From: Qipengyuania vulgaris | GTDB taxonomy: Bacteria; Pseudomonadota; Alphaproteobacteria; Sphingomonadales; Sphingomonadaceae | Reading direction: 5' to 3' | Length of the DNA stretch: 64,000 nt | NCBI GenBank assembly: GCA_000756795.1 | Contig: CCSI01000007.1 | Coordinates: 1 to 64,000, forward strand | Shown here: positions 48,747-58,642 of the stretch, piece by piece | Position numbering within the stretch: the stretch's first letter is position 1 | How the letters are laid out: every line of letters begins with the position of its first letter | Translations under genes and position numbers: made by a program | The notes under the pieces: generated by a model | Told to the model about the DNA's origin: nothing | Database searches by the model: none | What the model saw: the letters and a program-made list of their open reading frames with translations, nothing else

Positions 48747-51700
48747 TTAGGCCGAAGCTGCTGCGAGGGCAGCCGCTTCGTCGGTTTGGTCCTGAGCCGG
48801 CAGGCCCATGGTCTGGTAAAGCGCCATATCGTGTCCGACCATGCTGTCGAGCAGCCCCTCGGTCGGCGTGACGGCCATGGCAGGCGCATCGGCGATGGCG
48901 AAATGGTCGACGATGGCATCGACCTGAGCTTCGGCAGCGAGGTCGGCTACAGCTTCGCCCAGCGCCTTGCCCGGCTCCATAACCGCCGCTTCTGTCAGCT
49001 GGGCCGGAGCCTGGAGCATCAGCAGCGCTTCCATCGCGTTCGCCGCTTCGCCATTGCCGGCGAAGCCTTCGAACACGCTCGGGCCGCCAGCGAAGTGCGA
49101 TGTCGCAGCCATGTCGGCCATGAAGTCGAACCCGCCGGTTTCGATGCCTGCCACAGCTTCGAACTGCGGCATGTCGAACGCGCCGCCTTCGAGGATATTG
49201 GCCATCATCGGACCTTCGAGCATCGCCGGAGCGGTCTCCACGAAGCCTTCGAAGCTGGTCGCGTAGGCTTCCGGAAGCTGCACGGCTGCCATGTCGAGGC
49301 CGCCTGCAAACTCGAAATTAACCATATGACCACCCGCGGAAGCGGTGCTGCCGAAGGTTTGCGAAAGGTCCGTCATGACTTCGGGCATGAAGAAACCCGA
49401 TGCCATCGCGGCAACCGTCGCCATTTCCATGCCGCGCATATCGAAACGCGGGTCGGAAGTGGTCTGGTTGGTGAGCGAGCTGGCGAACACCTCGTTGTCG
49501 TTGACCGCAAGGTCGAGCGTCTGTGCAGCGGCGAGCTTGCCCGGTCCTTCCATGTTCGTAAGGTTCGTCTGGTCGGCATCGAGCGTGACCGAGAGGTCTG
49601 CAACCGTTCCGGTCGGGTCGCCATCGGAGTCGAGCGCGCTGACCGTGAAGTTGAACTCCTGGTCCTGCGGCAGGACGGTCTTGTAGATGGTGAAGCCGGC
49701 AATCTGGATACGGCCACCATCATTGCTCACGCCAAGCTGGTCGACGTTCTCGATGTTGATGCGGTTAAATTCGATCGAAGGATCAATATTGATTGCACCG
49801 GTGCTGGTAACCGTTACCGTTCCGCTCTCGCTCTCGCCAGTAGCATCATTGTAGGCAGTCCATTCGAGCGTCACATTCGGCCCGCGGCTGTCGCCACCGG
49901 GGTTCGGACCCGAAGAGTCGCGCAACGTGTTGATATTGACGTCGATCGAGCTGAGGAATTCAGCGTCGGTGAGCGCGGGATCGTCGCCGTCCGTGCCCGG
50001 ATTGTGGAATTCCGCCTCGAACCATTCGCCTGCGTCGAGGAAGGAGTTCGACACACCGAAATTGTTGTTGTTGGCATTCACACCGGTTCCGTTCGACGTG
50101 AATTCCACGCGGCCATTCTCGTTCACCGCAGTGTTTTCATCGTCGTTTAGCTCGCGGAAGCCCGGGCCACCTGCAGCAAGCTGCGAGAACGAGAGGTCTT
50201 CCGAAGTCGACAGTTCCGGCTCGAGCAGCGTGTAGGTGTAGGTGCCGTCGACGTTCACTTCGAGAGTGAAGATATCGGTACCGTCGACCGAGCCGGTCAG
50301 GATGGCCTGGTCGTTCACCCCGTCATTATTCGTGTCGACCTGGACGGTGGAGTAGGTCACCCCGTCAATGGCCGCAGCATTGATGATGAACGAGCCGTGC
50401 CCGTCGCCACCCGGTGAGTAATCGAAGGTACCGCTCGCAGTGGCATTGGCCACGTTGGCAACAGTCGTCGTATCGGGGCTGAAGGTGCCGATGATCGGGC
50501 TGTCGTCCTCGAAGACCACCGTGATGCCATTGGCATTGGTCGTCTGCGTTGTGCCGTCGTCGGCAGTGACCGGTATGGTGATGGTATCGATACCCTCAAC
50601 ACCGTCGCCATAGGTATGGTCGATTTGCTCGTACTGGGTAACGTCAAAGTTACCATCATTATCGATGGTGACGCGCACGACTTCGGTGAACACGCCGTTG
50701 AGGTCGCCCGTATAGCCGAGCAGGGTCTGGCCATCGTCCTGCAGGTCCCACAGGACCGTCTCGCCACCCGACGAAAGGTCGCCAGTCGGGGTGCCGAGGG
50801 TCACCGCTTCGATATCTTCCGGCCCGTCGGGGTCGCCGATGGCCACCTGGCCAGAAGCAGTCGTTGAATTGGTCGTGTCGCCTGGCGTACCGGAGGTGTC
50901 CTGGTTACCCCCTGCGAGGCCTTCGTCAGATACGGCAACTGCATCGACACCAACTGTCGGCGCATTGTTAGTGCCGAAGATGGTGATGGTCACGGTAGCG
51001 GTATCGGTCACGTCACCGTCGGTAACCGTGTAGGTGAAGGTATCGGTGATGCTTTCGCCGTCATCGATTGCCAATACAAGCAGATTGTCGTTGTCGAGCG
51101 TGTAAGTGTAGCTGCCGTCGCCATTTATGACAATGGAGCCGAACGAGCCGGTAACGGGATTGCCCACGGTTCCTCCGGTCACACCCGACACGGTCAGCAC
51201 ATCGCCATCGACATCGGTGTCCGCCACGTCGGCGAAGCTGCCGCTCGGCGCGCCAGGATGGTTGATGCTTTCGAGCACGTTACCGCTGGTCGTCGGGTCG
51301 ATGTTAGTCGTCACGGCCATGACCCAATTGGTGTCGTCAGCTGCAACCGGAGCGTCGTTGTCACCGGTAATCGTGACTGCCAGCGTGGTGGTGCTGGTGT
51401 CGCCGTCGCCATCGGTGATGGTGTAGGTGAAGGTATCGACCACGCTTTCCGTGTCGTCGAGATACTGCACCGCGGCGGTGTTGAGGTTGTAGGTGTAGCT
51501 GCCGTCAGCGTTGAGCGTCAGCGTACCATAGGTGCCACCGACGCTTCCGCCGACATTGCCCGATACCGGGTTGGTCGTGTCGCTGCCCGAGGCAACACCG
51601 GTCACTTCGTTATCAGCAACTTCGGCGCTGTCAGCACCGATCGTGTCATTGGTGAGCACATCGCCGCTGACCGAAGCCGTGTCTTCGGAGAGCGTGTCGG

Positions 51701-54700
51701 TGTCCGCACGTGCGGTCGGAACGTCGTCGATGACGTCGATGGTGATCGTGCCCTGCACAGTGTTGCCGTCGGCATCAGTCGCCACATAGGTGAAGCTGTC
51801 GACGCCCGGAACGGTGTTCTCGTCATTGTCGGCAGTCATGCCGTCGACCGGGGTCGCCAGCGTGTAGCTGTAGGTGCCGTTCGCGTTCAGCGTCAGCGTG
51901 CCGTTCGAGCCCGTGCCCGAGCCGACCAGCGCATAGCTCACCGCGCCGTTCACATCGAGCGTGCCGCCTGCGGTCTCGCTGTCGGTGGCTGCTGCCGAGC
52001 CGATCACCGGAAGGCCGTCCTCGTCCACCGTGATGGTGTCGTTGTCGGCAACCAGCGTCACATCGGTGACGTCGATCGAGATGGTCGTGGTGCTCGTGTC
52101 GCCGTCGCCATCGGTGATGGTGTAGGTGAACGTGTCGGTCGCACCCGGCGCAGTGACCGCATCGGGGTCGCTGTCATAAGTGTAGCTGCCGTCGGCATTG
52201 ATAGTGATCGTGCCGTAGAGGCCATCGACGCTCATGCCGACATTGCCCGAGACCGGGTTCGACGTGTCGCTGCCTGCTGCAACGCCCGTCACCTCATTGT
52301 CGACGACTTCGGCGCTGTCTGCACCGATGGTGTCGTTCGCGAGCACATCGCCGGTGACCGAGCTGCCTTCCGACACGGTGTCGGTGTCCGCACGTGCGGT
52401 CGGAACGTCGTCGATGACGTCGATGGTGATCGTGCCCTGGACAGTGTTGCCGTCGGCATCGGTCGCCACATAGGTGAAGCTGTCGACGCCCGGAACGGTG
52501 TTCTCGTCATTGTCGGCAGTCATGCCGTCGACCGGGGTCGCCAGCGTGTAGCTGTAGGTGCCGTTCGCGTTCAGCGTCAGCGTGCCGTTCGAGCCCGTGC
52601 CCGAGCCGACCAGCGCATAGCTCACCGCGCCGTTCACATCGAGCGTGCCGCCAGCGGTCTCGCTGTCGGTGGCTGCTGCCGAGCCGATCACCGGAAGGCC
52701 GTCCTCGTCCACCGTGATGGTGTCGTTGTCGGCAACCAGCGTCACGTCGGTGACGTCGATCGAGATGGTCGTGGTGCTCGTGTCGCCGTCGCCATCGGTG
52801 ATGGTGTAGGTGAAGGTGTCGGTCGCACCCGGAGCGATGACCGCATTTGGGTCGCTGTCATAGGTATAGCTGCCGTCGGCATTGATGGTGATCGTGCCGT
52901 AGAGACCGTCCACGCTCACACCGACATTGCCCGAGACCGGGTTGGTCGTGTCACTGCCAGCAGCAACGCCGGTCACTTCATTGTCGACCACCTCGGCGCT
53001 ATCCGCACCGATCGTGTCGTTGTCGACCACATTGCCCGTGACCGAGCTGCCTTCCGACACGGTGTCCGTATCGGCAACTGCGGTCGGGACATCGTCGACA
53101 ATATCGACCTGGATGGTGCCGGTGCCGATGAAGTTGTTCAGGTCGTCATAGACTTCGTATGTGAAGCTTTCCTGGCCCGTCACGGTGTTGGCGTCGTTGT
53201 CGCCGCCCTGGCTCGGAGCGAGGCCGTCGCCATCGACATTGGTGGTGAGCGTGTAGGTGTAAGCGCCCGTGTCCGCATCGAGGACCAGCGTACCGTATGT
53301 GCCGGTGGCCGGGCTCGTCAGGACATAGGTGAAGTCGCCGGTCGCGTTGGTGACGGTGATCTGGCCGTCCGCGTCCACTTCGCTGTCGCTGGCAGCATCG
53401 CTGCCGAAGGACAGGCCTGCTTCGTTGACCGTCGCGCCATCGTCATCGACCGCGCCGGCGACATCGGTGATGTCGATGTCGAGCGTCGCTTCGGCAATGT
53501 CACCATCGGCATCGACGATGCGATAGGTGAAGCTGTCGGTCACATCCATGTTGGTGGCGTTGGCGAAGCTCTGGTACGTGTAGCTACCATCGGCCTGGAC
53601 GGTCAGTTCGCCATAGCTGCCGGTGACCACGAAGGGCGCACCATCGTCGCTGCCGCCAGTACCGGAGACATCGAGGATAGAGAGCGGACCATCGGCACCG
53701 CTGATGTCGACGCCGAAGCCGTCGTCGTCGGTCAGGAGGTTGCCGCTGGTGCTGTCGCCTTCGGTGACCGAATTGGTGTTGTCGGTCGCATTGGGCACGT
53801 CATCCACGACTTCGATGTCGAGCGAGGCAGTGTCCTGCGAACCATCGCTGTCGGTCGCCACCACTTCGAGACTGTCGACGAGATTGTCTTCGCCAGCTTC
53901 GTCATGGTCGAGCGTGTTGTCCGAAAGCTCGTATTCATAGGAGACGGTCGCCGCGACCACATCGCCATTCGCGTCGAGGGTCACGTCAACGTCGGTGATG
54001 CGGACTTCGCCATACTGGCCATTGACCGAAATCGGGTAGGTCTCGCCCGCACCCCAGACCTGCACACCGCCCACGGTGAGCGTGTCGAGGCCGTCGGGGC
54101 TGTCGACAGTGAACTGGCCCGACTGCACGAGGGCAGCCGCATCGGGCGAGGAGCCGTCCGACAGGTCGTCTTCGTCGACGGTGAGTTCGGGCGTTTCGAG
54201 GTCGAGGCCGTTGATCACGACCGGGTCGTCCGCACCGTTGATGGTGACGGTCAGCGTGGTGACGCTGGTGTCGCCGTCGCCGTCGGTCAGCGTGTAGGTG
54301 AAGGTTTCGGTCAGGCTCTCGGTTTCGTCGAGGCCCTGGACGTACTCGTTGGTGTTATCGAGCGTGTAGACATAGCTGCCGTCCGCATTGAGGACGAGCG
54401 AACCATAGGCACCGGCCGTCGCGCCGCCGACCGTACCGTCCGCGCCGCCGAATGCGACTGCGGTTACGCTGGCACCGTCTGCACCGGTAGTGTCCGCGCC
54501 GTTGTCGCCATTGGCTTCGGCATTGGTGATGACATTGCCATCTGCCGTCAGCGGGCCGTCTTCGGTGACGCTGTCGGCGTCTGCGACTGCGGTGGGGACG
54601 TCGTCCACGATCGCGATTTCGAGGCTGCCGGCATCGAAATCGCCATCCTTGTCGGTGACCACCACTGCGAAGCTGTCTAAGGTATCATCGCCGCTGGTAT

Positions 54701-57608
54701 TGGTGGTGAGCTCGTAGGTGTAGCCGACCGAACCTTCGGAAACCGAGGTGATGGTGAGCGTGCCGAAGCTGCCGGTGATGGTTTCGCCGACGGCTACGAC
54801 GGTGCCGTTGACGGTGACCGTGGCCGGGCCGTCAGGCGCGTCATAGGTGAAAGTACCGCTGGTGAACTCGCTGTCGCTGGCAGCGTCCGAGCCGGTGGCA
54901 AGGCCGGCTTCGTCGACCAGCGTGCCGTCGCCGCCGACAACCGGCAGGTCGAGCACGACCGGGCTATCGAGAATAGTGATGACGAGGTTGGCCGTGGCCG
55001 TGTCGCCGTCGCCATCGGTGATGGTGTAGCTGAAGGTGTCGGTCACGCCGCCGTCGGTGCCGGCATCGCGGGTGTAGCTGTAAGTGCCGTCGGCTGCGAT
55101 GGTCAGCGTGCCGTATTCACCCTGGATGGTGTCGCCTGCCGAGCCCGAGCCGCCCACGCCGGTGTAGGACGTGACGACGGCGGCGTCGGCGCCTTCGGTG
55201 TCGTTGACAAGGACATTGCCACCGACCGGGCCATATTCGCCGGCCGCAATCGTATTGGCGTCGTCTTCTGCCGACGGCATGTCGTCGACGATGTTCATCA
55301 CGAGCGTGGTCTGCGCCGTGTCGCCATCGCTGTCGGTGACGACGAGCGTAAAGTTGTCAGTGGTAGCATCGCCACTGGTATTGTCGGTCAGTTCGTAGCT
55401 ATAGCTGTACTGGCCGTCGTTCAGCGTGACGGTGAGCACACCGCGGTCGGTGGTGACCGTGCCGCCTGCTGTCACATCGACGCCATTGATGACAAGCGTG
55501 TCGACCGTGTCGCCGCCGGTCGTGATGTTGATGTTGCCGCTGGCAAACTCGCCGTCGCTGGCTTCGTTCGAGCCGGCCGGCTCACCATCGCGCGCTGCCA
55601 GTGCTTCTTCGAAGACGGTGTCTTCGCCGGTCACGCCGATTTCGGGCGTGGAGTCGGGCTGTAGGGTAATGGTCACCGTCGCGGTCGAGGTGTCGCCGTC
55701 ACCATCGGTGATCACATAGTCGAAAGTAACCGTGCCTTCTTCGCCGGCTGCAGGGGTGTAGGTGAAGGTGCCGTCGCCATTGTAGGCGACCGAGCCGCCG
55801 CCGCTGAGCGTGCCGTCGACAACGGCCACACCGGTGGCAAGGTCGACGCCGTCGGCGCCGGTCACGTCATTGTCGAGAGCGTCGACCGTGACGGGGGCAT
55901 TTTCGGGATCCTGCGCCGCGAAGTCGTCGAGCGCTTCAGGCGTGTCGTCGACGATGGTGATGACGAGGTCGTCTTCGGCCACGTCGCCGTCGAGGTCGGT
56001 GATGACAATCGGGAACTCGACCGTCGTTCCATCCGGATCGTCGGTGTTGTCGGTCAGCGTGTAGACGTAGGTGATTGTGCCTTCGCCTGTAGCCGGATCA
56101 TAGGTGTAACCCGTGACCGTGAGCGTGCCGGTATCGTCCGACACGACAACCTGCGGAAGGTTGTCCGGATCGATCACAGTCCCGCCGAGTGATACGGAAC
56201 CCACACCATCGGGCGAGGTGAAGGTGATGGTACCGGTCGCGGTCTCGTCGTCGCCGTCGAATTCGGAGCCTTCAGGTTCGTCATCGCGCGAACCGGTGGT
56301 CGGCGGAAGCTGGTCTTCATCTACAATCGAGACCCCCGGACCGCTGGGCACTTCGGTGATGGCGTCAGGCGCATCACCGATGTTGATCGTCAGCGTGGCG
56401 GTGCTGGTGCTGCCGTCGCCATCGACGACCGTGTAGGTGAAGTCTTCGCTCACTCCACCCGGCGTGTTGAAGAAGCGGGTGTAGGAATAGCTGCCGTCGG
56501 CATTGAGGGTAAGCTCGCCATAAGTGCCGGTGAGAGTCTCGCCTGCATTGGCGCTTCCGCCTGCATTGGAAAAGCCGCTGACGGCGCCCGAAGTGGCGTA
56601 GCCATCCGAACCGGATTCGTCATTGACGAGAACATCGCCGGTTACCGGACCATGCGTTGCAGGGGCGACTTCGGCGACATCATCCTGCGCGATCGGAGCG
56701 TCGTCGACGACATTGATCTGAAGCGTGGCATCGGCGCGGTCGCCGTCCACGTCAAACACGGTCATGACGAAAGAGCCGTCAAGACCATTGTCCAGCATAT
56801 TGTCTTCGAGCGTATAGCTGAAACCGATTTCACCGCCCGCAAGATTGATGCTGGTGATGGTCAGCAGGCCAAGTTCGCCCTGGAAGGTCTGACCGACTTC
56901 GGTAATGTCGACACCGTTGATCTGGACCGAGCCCACACCGTCAGGCGCATCGAACACGATGGTGCCGGCGGCGGTTTCGGAATTGGTTTCCTCGCGCGTA
57001 CCTTCCGCCTCGGCAACACCGTCTACGGTGCGAGCAGGCAGACCGTCTTCATCGACAGTGGCGATGGCATTGATGACGCCAACCGGATTGTCGGGCGTTT
57101 CGATAACGATGACGGGATCTTCCTCGACATCGTAAGGAATGACTTCGCGTTCCTCGGGCTGCGGGAACTGCAGCTCGGTGTAAGGGAGCAGGTTGCCGAT
57201 GGCGTAGGCGTCCTGGATGTTGCCCGGATCGACTTCGAAATTGCCGCCCGAGCTCTGCGGGTCGCCAGCGGCCGGCTGCGGCTCGTTGCCGGTCAGCAGG
57301 GCAGCAAGGTTGGCGGCAGGAACGGTTACGCCATCGACGACGATTTGCGGGACGATGATGGCGCCTTCGGGAATGATGACACGCGAGCCGTCGTCCAGGA
57401 CGATGACGAGGTCGCGCCCTTCGGCACTCATGTTCTCGAGGCTTGCACCTTCGGGGAGGACAACGACGCCATTGGCATCGGGCTGCAAGACAACGTCTCC
57501 GGGACGAACCGCCATTGCCGGGGTCGCATTACCCTGCGTTTCACCCGTGTCGGCGTTGCCGCCATCCTGGGCGTCGGCGAATTCGTTGCGCGTGTCGAAG
57601 CTGTCCAT
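48747..57608 (-). CDS. Giant LapA-like repeat adhesin secreted by type I system
   Basis: The 2953-residue acidic protein opens with an N-terminal retention-type module (residues about 1-125). It contains VVLPEGASLENMSAEGRDLVIVLDDGSRVIIP and the LapG-type site P-A-A-G at 112-115. About 17 bacterial Ig-like/VCBS-type domains follow, marked by linkers such as IVDDVPTAVAD and by TYTITDGDGDTSTTT. Two tandem units of 228 residues near 1516-1971 are almost identical. The last 250 residues are Met/Ala-rich, contain a GEAVADLAAEAQVDAIVDHF-like helix and have no GGxGxD RTX nonapeptides. It would be held in the outer-membrane channel and released when LapG cuts it. AAGGA precedes the ATG. Confidence 0.92.
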   Translation of the reverse strand: MDSFDTRNEFADAQDGGNADTGETQGNATPAMAVRPGDVVLQPDANGVVVLPEGASLENMSAEGRDLVIVLDDGSRVIIPEGAIIVPQIVVDGVTVPAANLAALLTGNEPQPAAGDPQSSGGNFEVDPGNIQDAYAIGNLLPYTELQFPQPEEREVIPYDVEEDPVIVIETPDNPVGVINAIATVDEDGLPARTVDGVAEAEGTREETNSETAAGTIVFDAPDGVGSVQINGVDITEVGQTFQGELGLLTITSINLAGGEIGFSYTLEDNMLDNGLDGSFVMTVFDVDGDRADATLQINVVDDAPIAQDDVAEVAPATHGPVTGDVLVNDESGSDGYATSGAVSGFSNAGGSANAGETLTGTYGELTLNADGSYSYTRFFNTPGGVSEDFTYTVVDGDGSTSTATLTINIGDAPDAITEVPSGPGVSIVDEDQLPPTTGSRDDEPEGSEFDGDDETATGTITFTSPDGVGSVSLGGTVIDPDNLPQVVVSDDTGTLTVTGYTYDPATGEGTITYVYTLTDNTDDPDGTTVEFPIVITDLDGDVAEDDLVITIVDDTPEALDDFAAQDPENAPVTVDALDNDVTGADGVDLATGVAVVDGTLSGGGSVAYNGDGTFTYTPAAGEEGTVTFDYVITDGDGDTSTATVTITLQPDSTPEIGVTGEDTVFEEALAARDGEPAGSNEASDGEFASGNINITTGGDTVDTLVINGVDVTAGGTVTTDRGVLTVTLNDGQYSYSYELTDNTSGDATTDNFTLVVTDSDGDTAQTTLVMNIVDDMPSAEDDANTIAAGEYGPVGGNVLVNDTEGADAAVVTSYTGVGGSGSAGDTIQGEYGTLTIAADGTYSYTRDAGTDGGVTDTFSYTITDGDGDTATANLVITILDSPVVLDLPVVGGDGTLVDEAGLATGSDAASDSEFTSGTFTYDAPDGPATVTVNGTVVAVGETITGSFGTLTITSVSEGSVGYTYELTTNTSGDDTLDSFAVVVTDKDGDFDAGSLEIAIVDDVPTAVADADSVTEDGPLTADGNVITNAEANGDNGADTTGADGASVTAVAFGGADGTVGGATAGAYGSLVLNADGSYVYTLDNTNEYVQGLDETESLTETFTYTLTDGDGDTSVTTLTVTINGADDPVVINGLDLETPELTVDEDDLSDGSSPDAAALVQSGQFTVDSPDGLDTLTVGGVQVWGAGETYPISVNGQYGEVRITDVDVTLDANGDVVAATVSYEYELSDNTLDHDEAGEDNLVDSLEVVATDSDGSQDTASLDIEVVDDVPNATDNTNSVTEGDSTSGNLLTDDDGFGVDISGADGPLSILDVSGTGGSDDGAPFVVTGSYGELTVQADGSYTYQSFANATNMDVTDSFTYRIVDADGDIAEATLDIDITDVAGAVDDDGATVNEAGLSFGSDAASDSEVDADGQITVTNATGDFTYVLTSPATGTYGTLVLDADTGAYTYTLTTNVDGDGLAPSQGGDNDANTVTGQESFTYEVYDDLNNFIGTGTIQVDIVDDVPTAVADTDTVSEGSSVTGNVVDNDTIGADSAEVVDNEVTGVAAGSDTTNPVSGNVGVSVDGLYGTITINADGSYTYDSDPNAVIAPGATDTFTYTITDGDGDTSTTTISIDVTDVTLVADNDTITVDEDGLPVIGSAAATDSETAGGTLDVNGAVSYALVGSGTGSNGTLTLNANGTYSYTLATPVDGMTADNDENTVPGVDSFTYVATDADGNTVQGTITIDVIDDVPTARADTDTVSEGSSVTGDVLANDTIGADSAEVVDNEVTGVAAGSDTSNPVSGNVGMSVDGLYGTITINADGSYTYDSDPDAVTAPGATDTFTYTITDGDGDTSTTTISIDVTDVTLVADNDTITVDEDGLPVIGSAAATDSETAGGTLDVNGAVSYALVGSGTGSNGTLTLNANGTYSYTLATPVDGMTADNDENTVPGVDSFTYVATDADGNTVQGTITIDVIDDVPTARADTDTLSEDTASVSGDVLTNDTIGADSAEVADNEVTGVASGSDTTNPVSGNVGGSVGGTYGTLTLNADGSYTYNLNTAAVQYLDDTESVVDTFTYTITDGDGDTSTTTLAVTITGDNDAPVAADDTNWVMAVTTNIDPTTSGNVLESINHPGAPSGSFADVADTDVDGDVLTVSGVTGGTVGNPVTGSFGSIVINGDGSYTYTLDNDNLLVLAIDDGESITDTFTYTVTDGDVTDTATVTITIFGTNNAPTVGVDAVAVSDEGLAGGNQDTSGTPGDTTNSTTASGQVAIGDPDGPEDIEAVTLGTPTGDLSSGGETVLWDLQDDGQTLLGYTGDLNGVFTEVVRVTIDNDGNFDVTQYEQIDHTYGDGVEGIDTITIPVTADDGTTQTTNANGITVVFEDDSPIIGTFSPDTTTVANVANATASGTFDYSPGGDGHGSFIINAAAIDGVTYSTVQVDTNNDGVNDQAILTGSVDGTDIFTLEVNVDGTYTYTLLEPELSTSEDLSFSQLAAGGPGFRELNDDENTAVNENGRVEFTSNGTGVNANNNNFGVSNSFLDAGEWFEAEFHNPGTDGDDPALTDAEFLSSIDVNINTLRDSSGPNPGGDSRGPNVTLEWTAYNDATGESESGTVTVTSTGAINIDPSIEFNRINIENVDQLGVSNDGGRIQIAGFTIYKTVLPQDQEFNFTVSALDSDGDPTGTVADLSVTLDADQTNLTNMEGPGKLAAAQTLDLAVNDNEVFASSLTNQTTSDPRFDMRGMEMATVAAMASGFFMPEVMTDLSQTFGSTASAGGHMVNFEFAGGLDMAAVQLPEAYATSFEGFVETAPAMLEGPMMANILEGGAFDMPQFEAVAGIETGGFDFMADMAATSHFAGGPSVFEGFAGNGEAANAMEALLMLQAPAQLTEAAVMEPGKALGEAVADLAAEAQVDAIVDHFAIADAPAMAVTPTEGLLDSMVGHDMALYQTMGLPAQDQTDEAAALAAASA
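51697..52380. repeat. 684-bp tandem repeat in the adhesin gene, unit 1
   Basis: The unit begins at TCGGTGTCCGCACGTGCGG and is followed directly by a second unit at 52381 that differs only at scattered bases over most of its length. Each unit encodes two Ig-like domains (228 codons). Homologous recombination between units would change adhesin length in frame. Confidence 0.9.
52381..53064. repeat. 684-bp tandem repeat in the adhesin gene, unit 2
   Basis: This copy matches unit 1 closely, with more differences towards 52830-53064. After 53064 the sequence diverges. A partial, more diverged copy of the unit end also precedes unit 1 (about 51540-51696). Confidence 0.9.
57264..57275 (-). other. 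Putative LapG cleavage site P-A-A-G in the adhesin
   Basis: The minus strand reads CCGGCCGCTGGC, encoding residues 112-115. LapG cuts Pseudomonas LapA between the two alanines of a T-A-A-G motif near residue 108, and P-A-A-G is a known variant from family knowledge. Position and residues therefore agree with the LapG-type protease at 41071. Confidence 0.7.
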
Positions 57609-58299
57609 GTCGTCCGTCCTTGCTTTGCCGGGCTGGAAGGACTGGCCTTCCGATACGAGCAGGTGACGGATGGTCGGGCCGATGGGGCCGGTCTCTTGCC
57701 CCGTAGTTGCCGGGTTTTCACCAGGCTCCGAGGCTAATCCGTTCTGTCTCGCGGTCCCGACTTTTTAATGTCCGCTCCCCGACGACTCGTGCCGGAGAAG
57801 AGATGTGTCGTTGCATGGAAAGAAACCACGCCCTCTCCTTATATGCAATCGAATTAACTTTCGCGCACGCGGCTATACGTGCACCGAAGGGGGCAGCAGC
57901 ACCCTTTGTGGGGACCATATGATTGATTTTTAGAGATAATAGTCTGCAGTCCTGATTTGGGACAGCGCGGGATGCGGGCGAGGGCCCCGGAGACGGTATT
58001 GTGGCGCCAGCAAAAGATTTCTGGGACGGGACAGGCTGCCTCCATCGATTCGCAGCCTCGTTGAATAACGAGCGTTCCTTGCAGGTCCGGATTTTCTGGG
58101 AGTTTGGGGGTTTTAGCGGCGGCCAGCCAGTCTGTGTAAAGTTCAGGACCCCCGCTCTCGCACGCGCGTAAGGCTAGTGCACAGCGCTCAGCCACTTCAT
58201 CGTTTTGGAACGCATGATCGAGGTCATTCGATTACGTGCGAATCGCTAACCGACTGAAGAGACGGTGGGAATTGTATGAAACCGCCATTTGGGAGTAAC

Positions 58300-58313
58300 C
58301 GAATCGCGATTCG
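58300..58313. promoter_or_regulatory. Perfect 14-bp palindrome in the flp-adhesin region
   Basis: CGAATCGCGATTCG is its own reverse complement. Related CGATTCGCAGC strings occur at its right flank and again near 58036, so the core is repeated within the region. It is a plausible regulator site about 330 bases before flp; no regulator is identified. Confidence 0.45.
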
Positions 58314-58374
58314 CAGCTGGAGCGGTCGCGCTGCCCGCCCTCACATTAACCGCAAAAATTAAACCCGGCCGTCG

Positions 58375-58413
58375 GCAAGCCGCTGTTTTTCGGAAATAAA
58401 AAATAGCGGTTGC
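58375..58413. repeat. Long imperfect hairpin upstream of flp
   Basis: The left arm (58375-58390) and right arm (58398-58413) pair over about 15 bases with one mismatch and one bulged G, around a 7-base loop. The inner half is T-rich against A-rich and the outer half carries CCGCT/AGCGG. It lies 230 bases before the flp start and could be a transcript structure, an operator or a terminator-like element. Confidence 0.55.
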
Positions 58414-58642
58414 ATGAAAGTTGACCGTAAGCTGCATTTGAGGGAAGTTTATAGGGCTTCGAAGGGAGCCAGCGTGAAACGAATTGGCGTGAGCCAGTTA
58501 GACAAAAACAGGGTCGCGCCGGTTCCATCACTACCCCCTTCGAGCGGCGGCTATCCGGAAATAGAGGCCGGGGCCATCGACCATAAAGACACGCTTCCCA
58601 TGGTGGGTGGCACCGTCTGAATTTAAACTTGGGGTAAATACT

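Larger units (their letters stand above)
57609..58642. other. 1-kb divergent region between adhesin operon and Tad pilus locus
   Basis: The region separates the adhesin (minus) from flp (plus) and is AT-richer than its surroundings. On the minus strand, 57854-58195 stays open for 113 codons from a GTG. Its first part (AERCALALRACESGGPELYTDWLAAA) looks protein-like, but the end does not and no family is recognised; it may be a remnant. The 140 bases before the adhesin ATG include a GGGGC/GGCCCC hairpin that would lie in its leader. A palindrome at 58300 and a long hairpin at 58375 are listed separately. Confidence 0.5.

Noticed and set aside
51258-54680. 1140-codon open frame opposite the adhesin gene
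   Set aside because: It is an antisense shadow of the repetitive, stop-poor adhesin sequence; its apparent repeats are those of the sense gene.
57609-57760. Possible cyclic-di-GMP riboswitch in the adhesin leader
   Set aside because: Some G-rich hairpins are present, but the conserved GEMM core sequence is not seen.
58346-58362. TTAA-type pair upstream of flp resembling a CtrA site
   Set aside because: The two TTAA units are nine bases apart rather than the seven of the CtrA consensus, so only half sites can be claimed.
58414-58620. 68-codon plus-strand ORF just before flp
   Set aside because: It has no ribosome-binding site, no recognisable family and a composition unlike neighbouring proteins; it is probably non-coding leader.
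58606-58622. TGGCAC near the flp start as a sigma-54 promoter
   Set aside because: No TTGC element occurs at the required distance.
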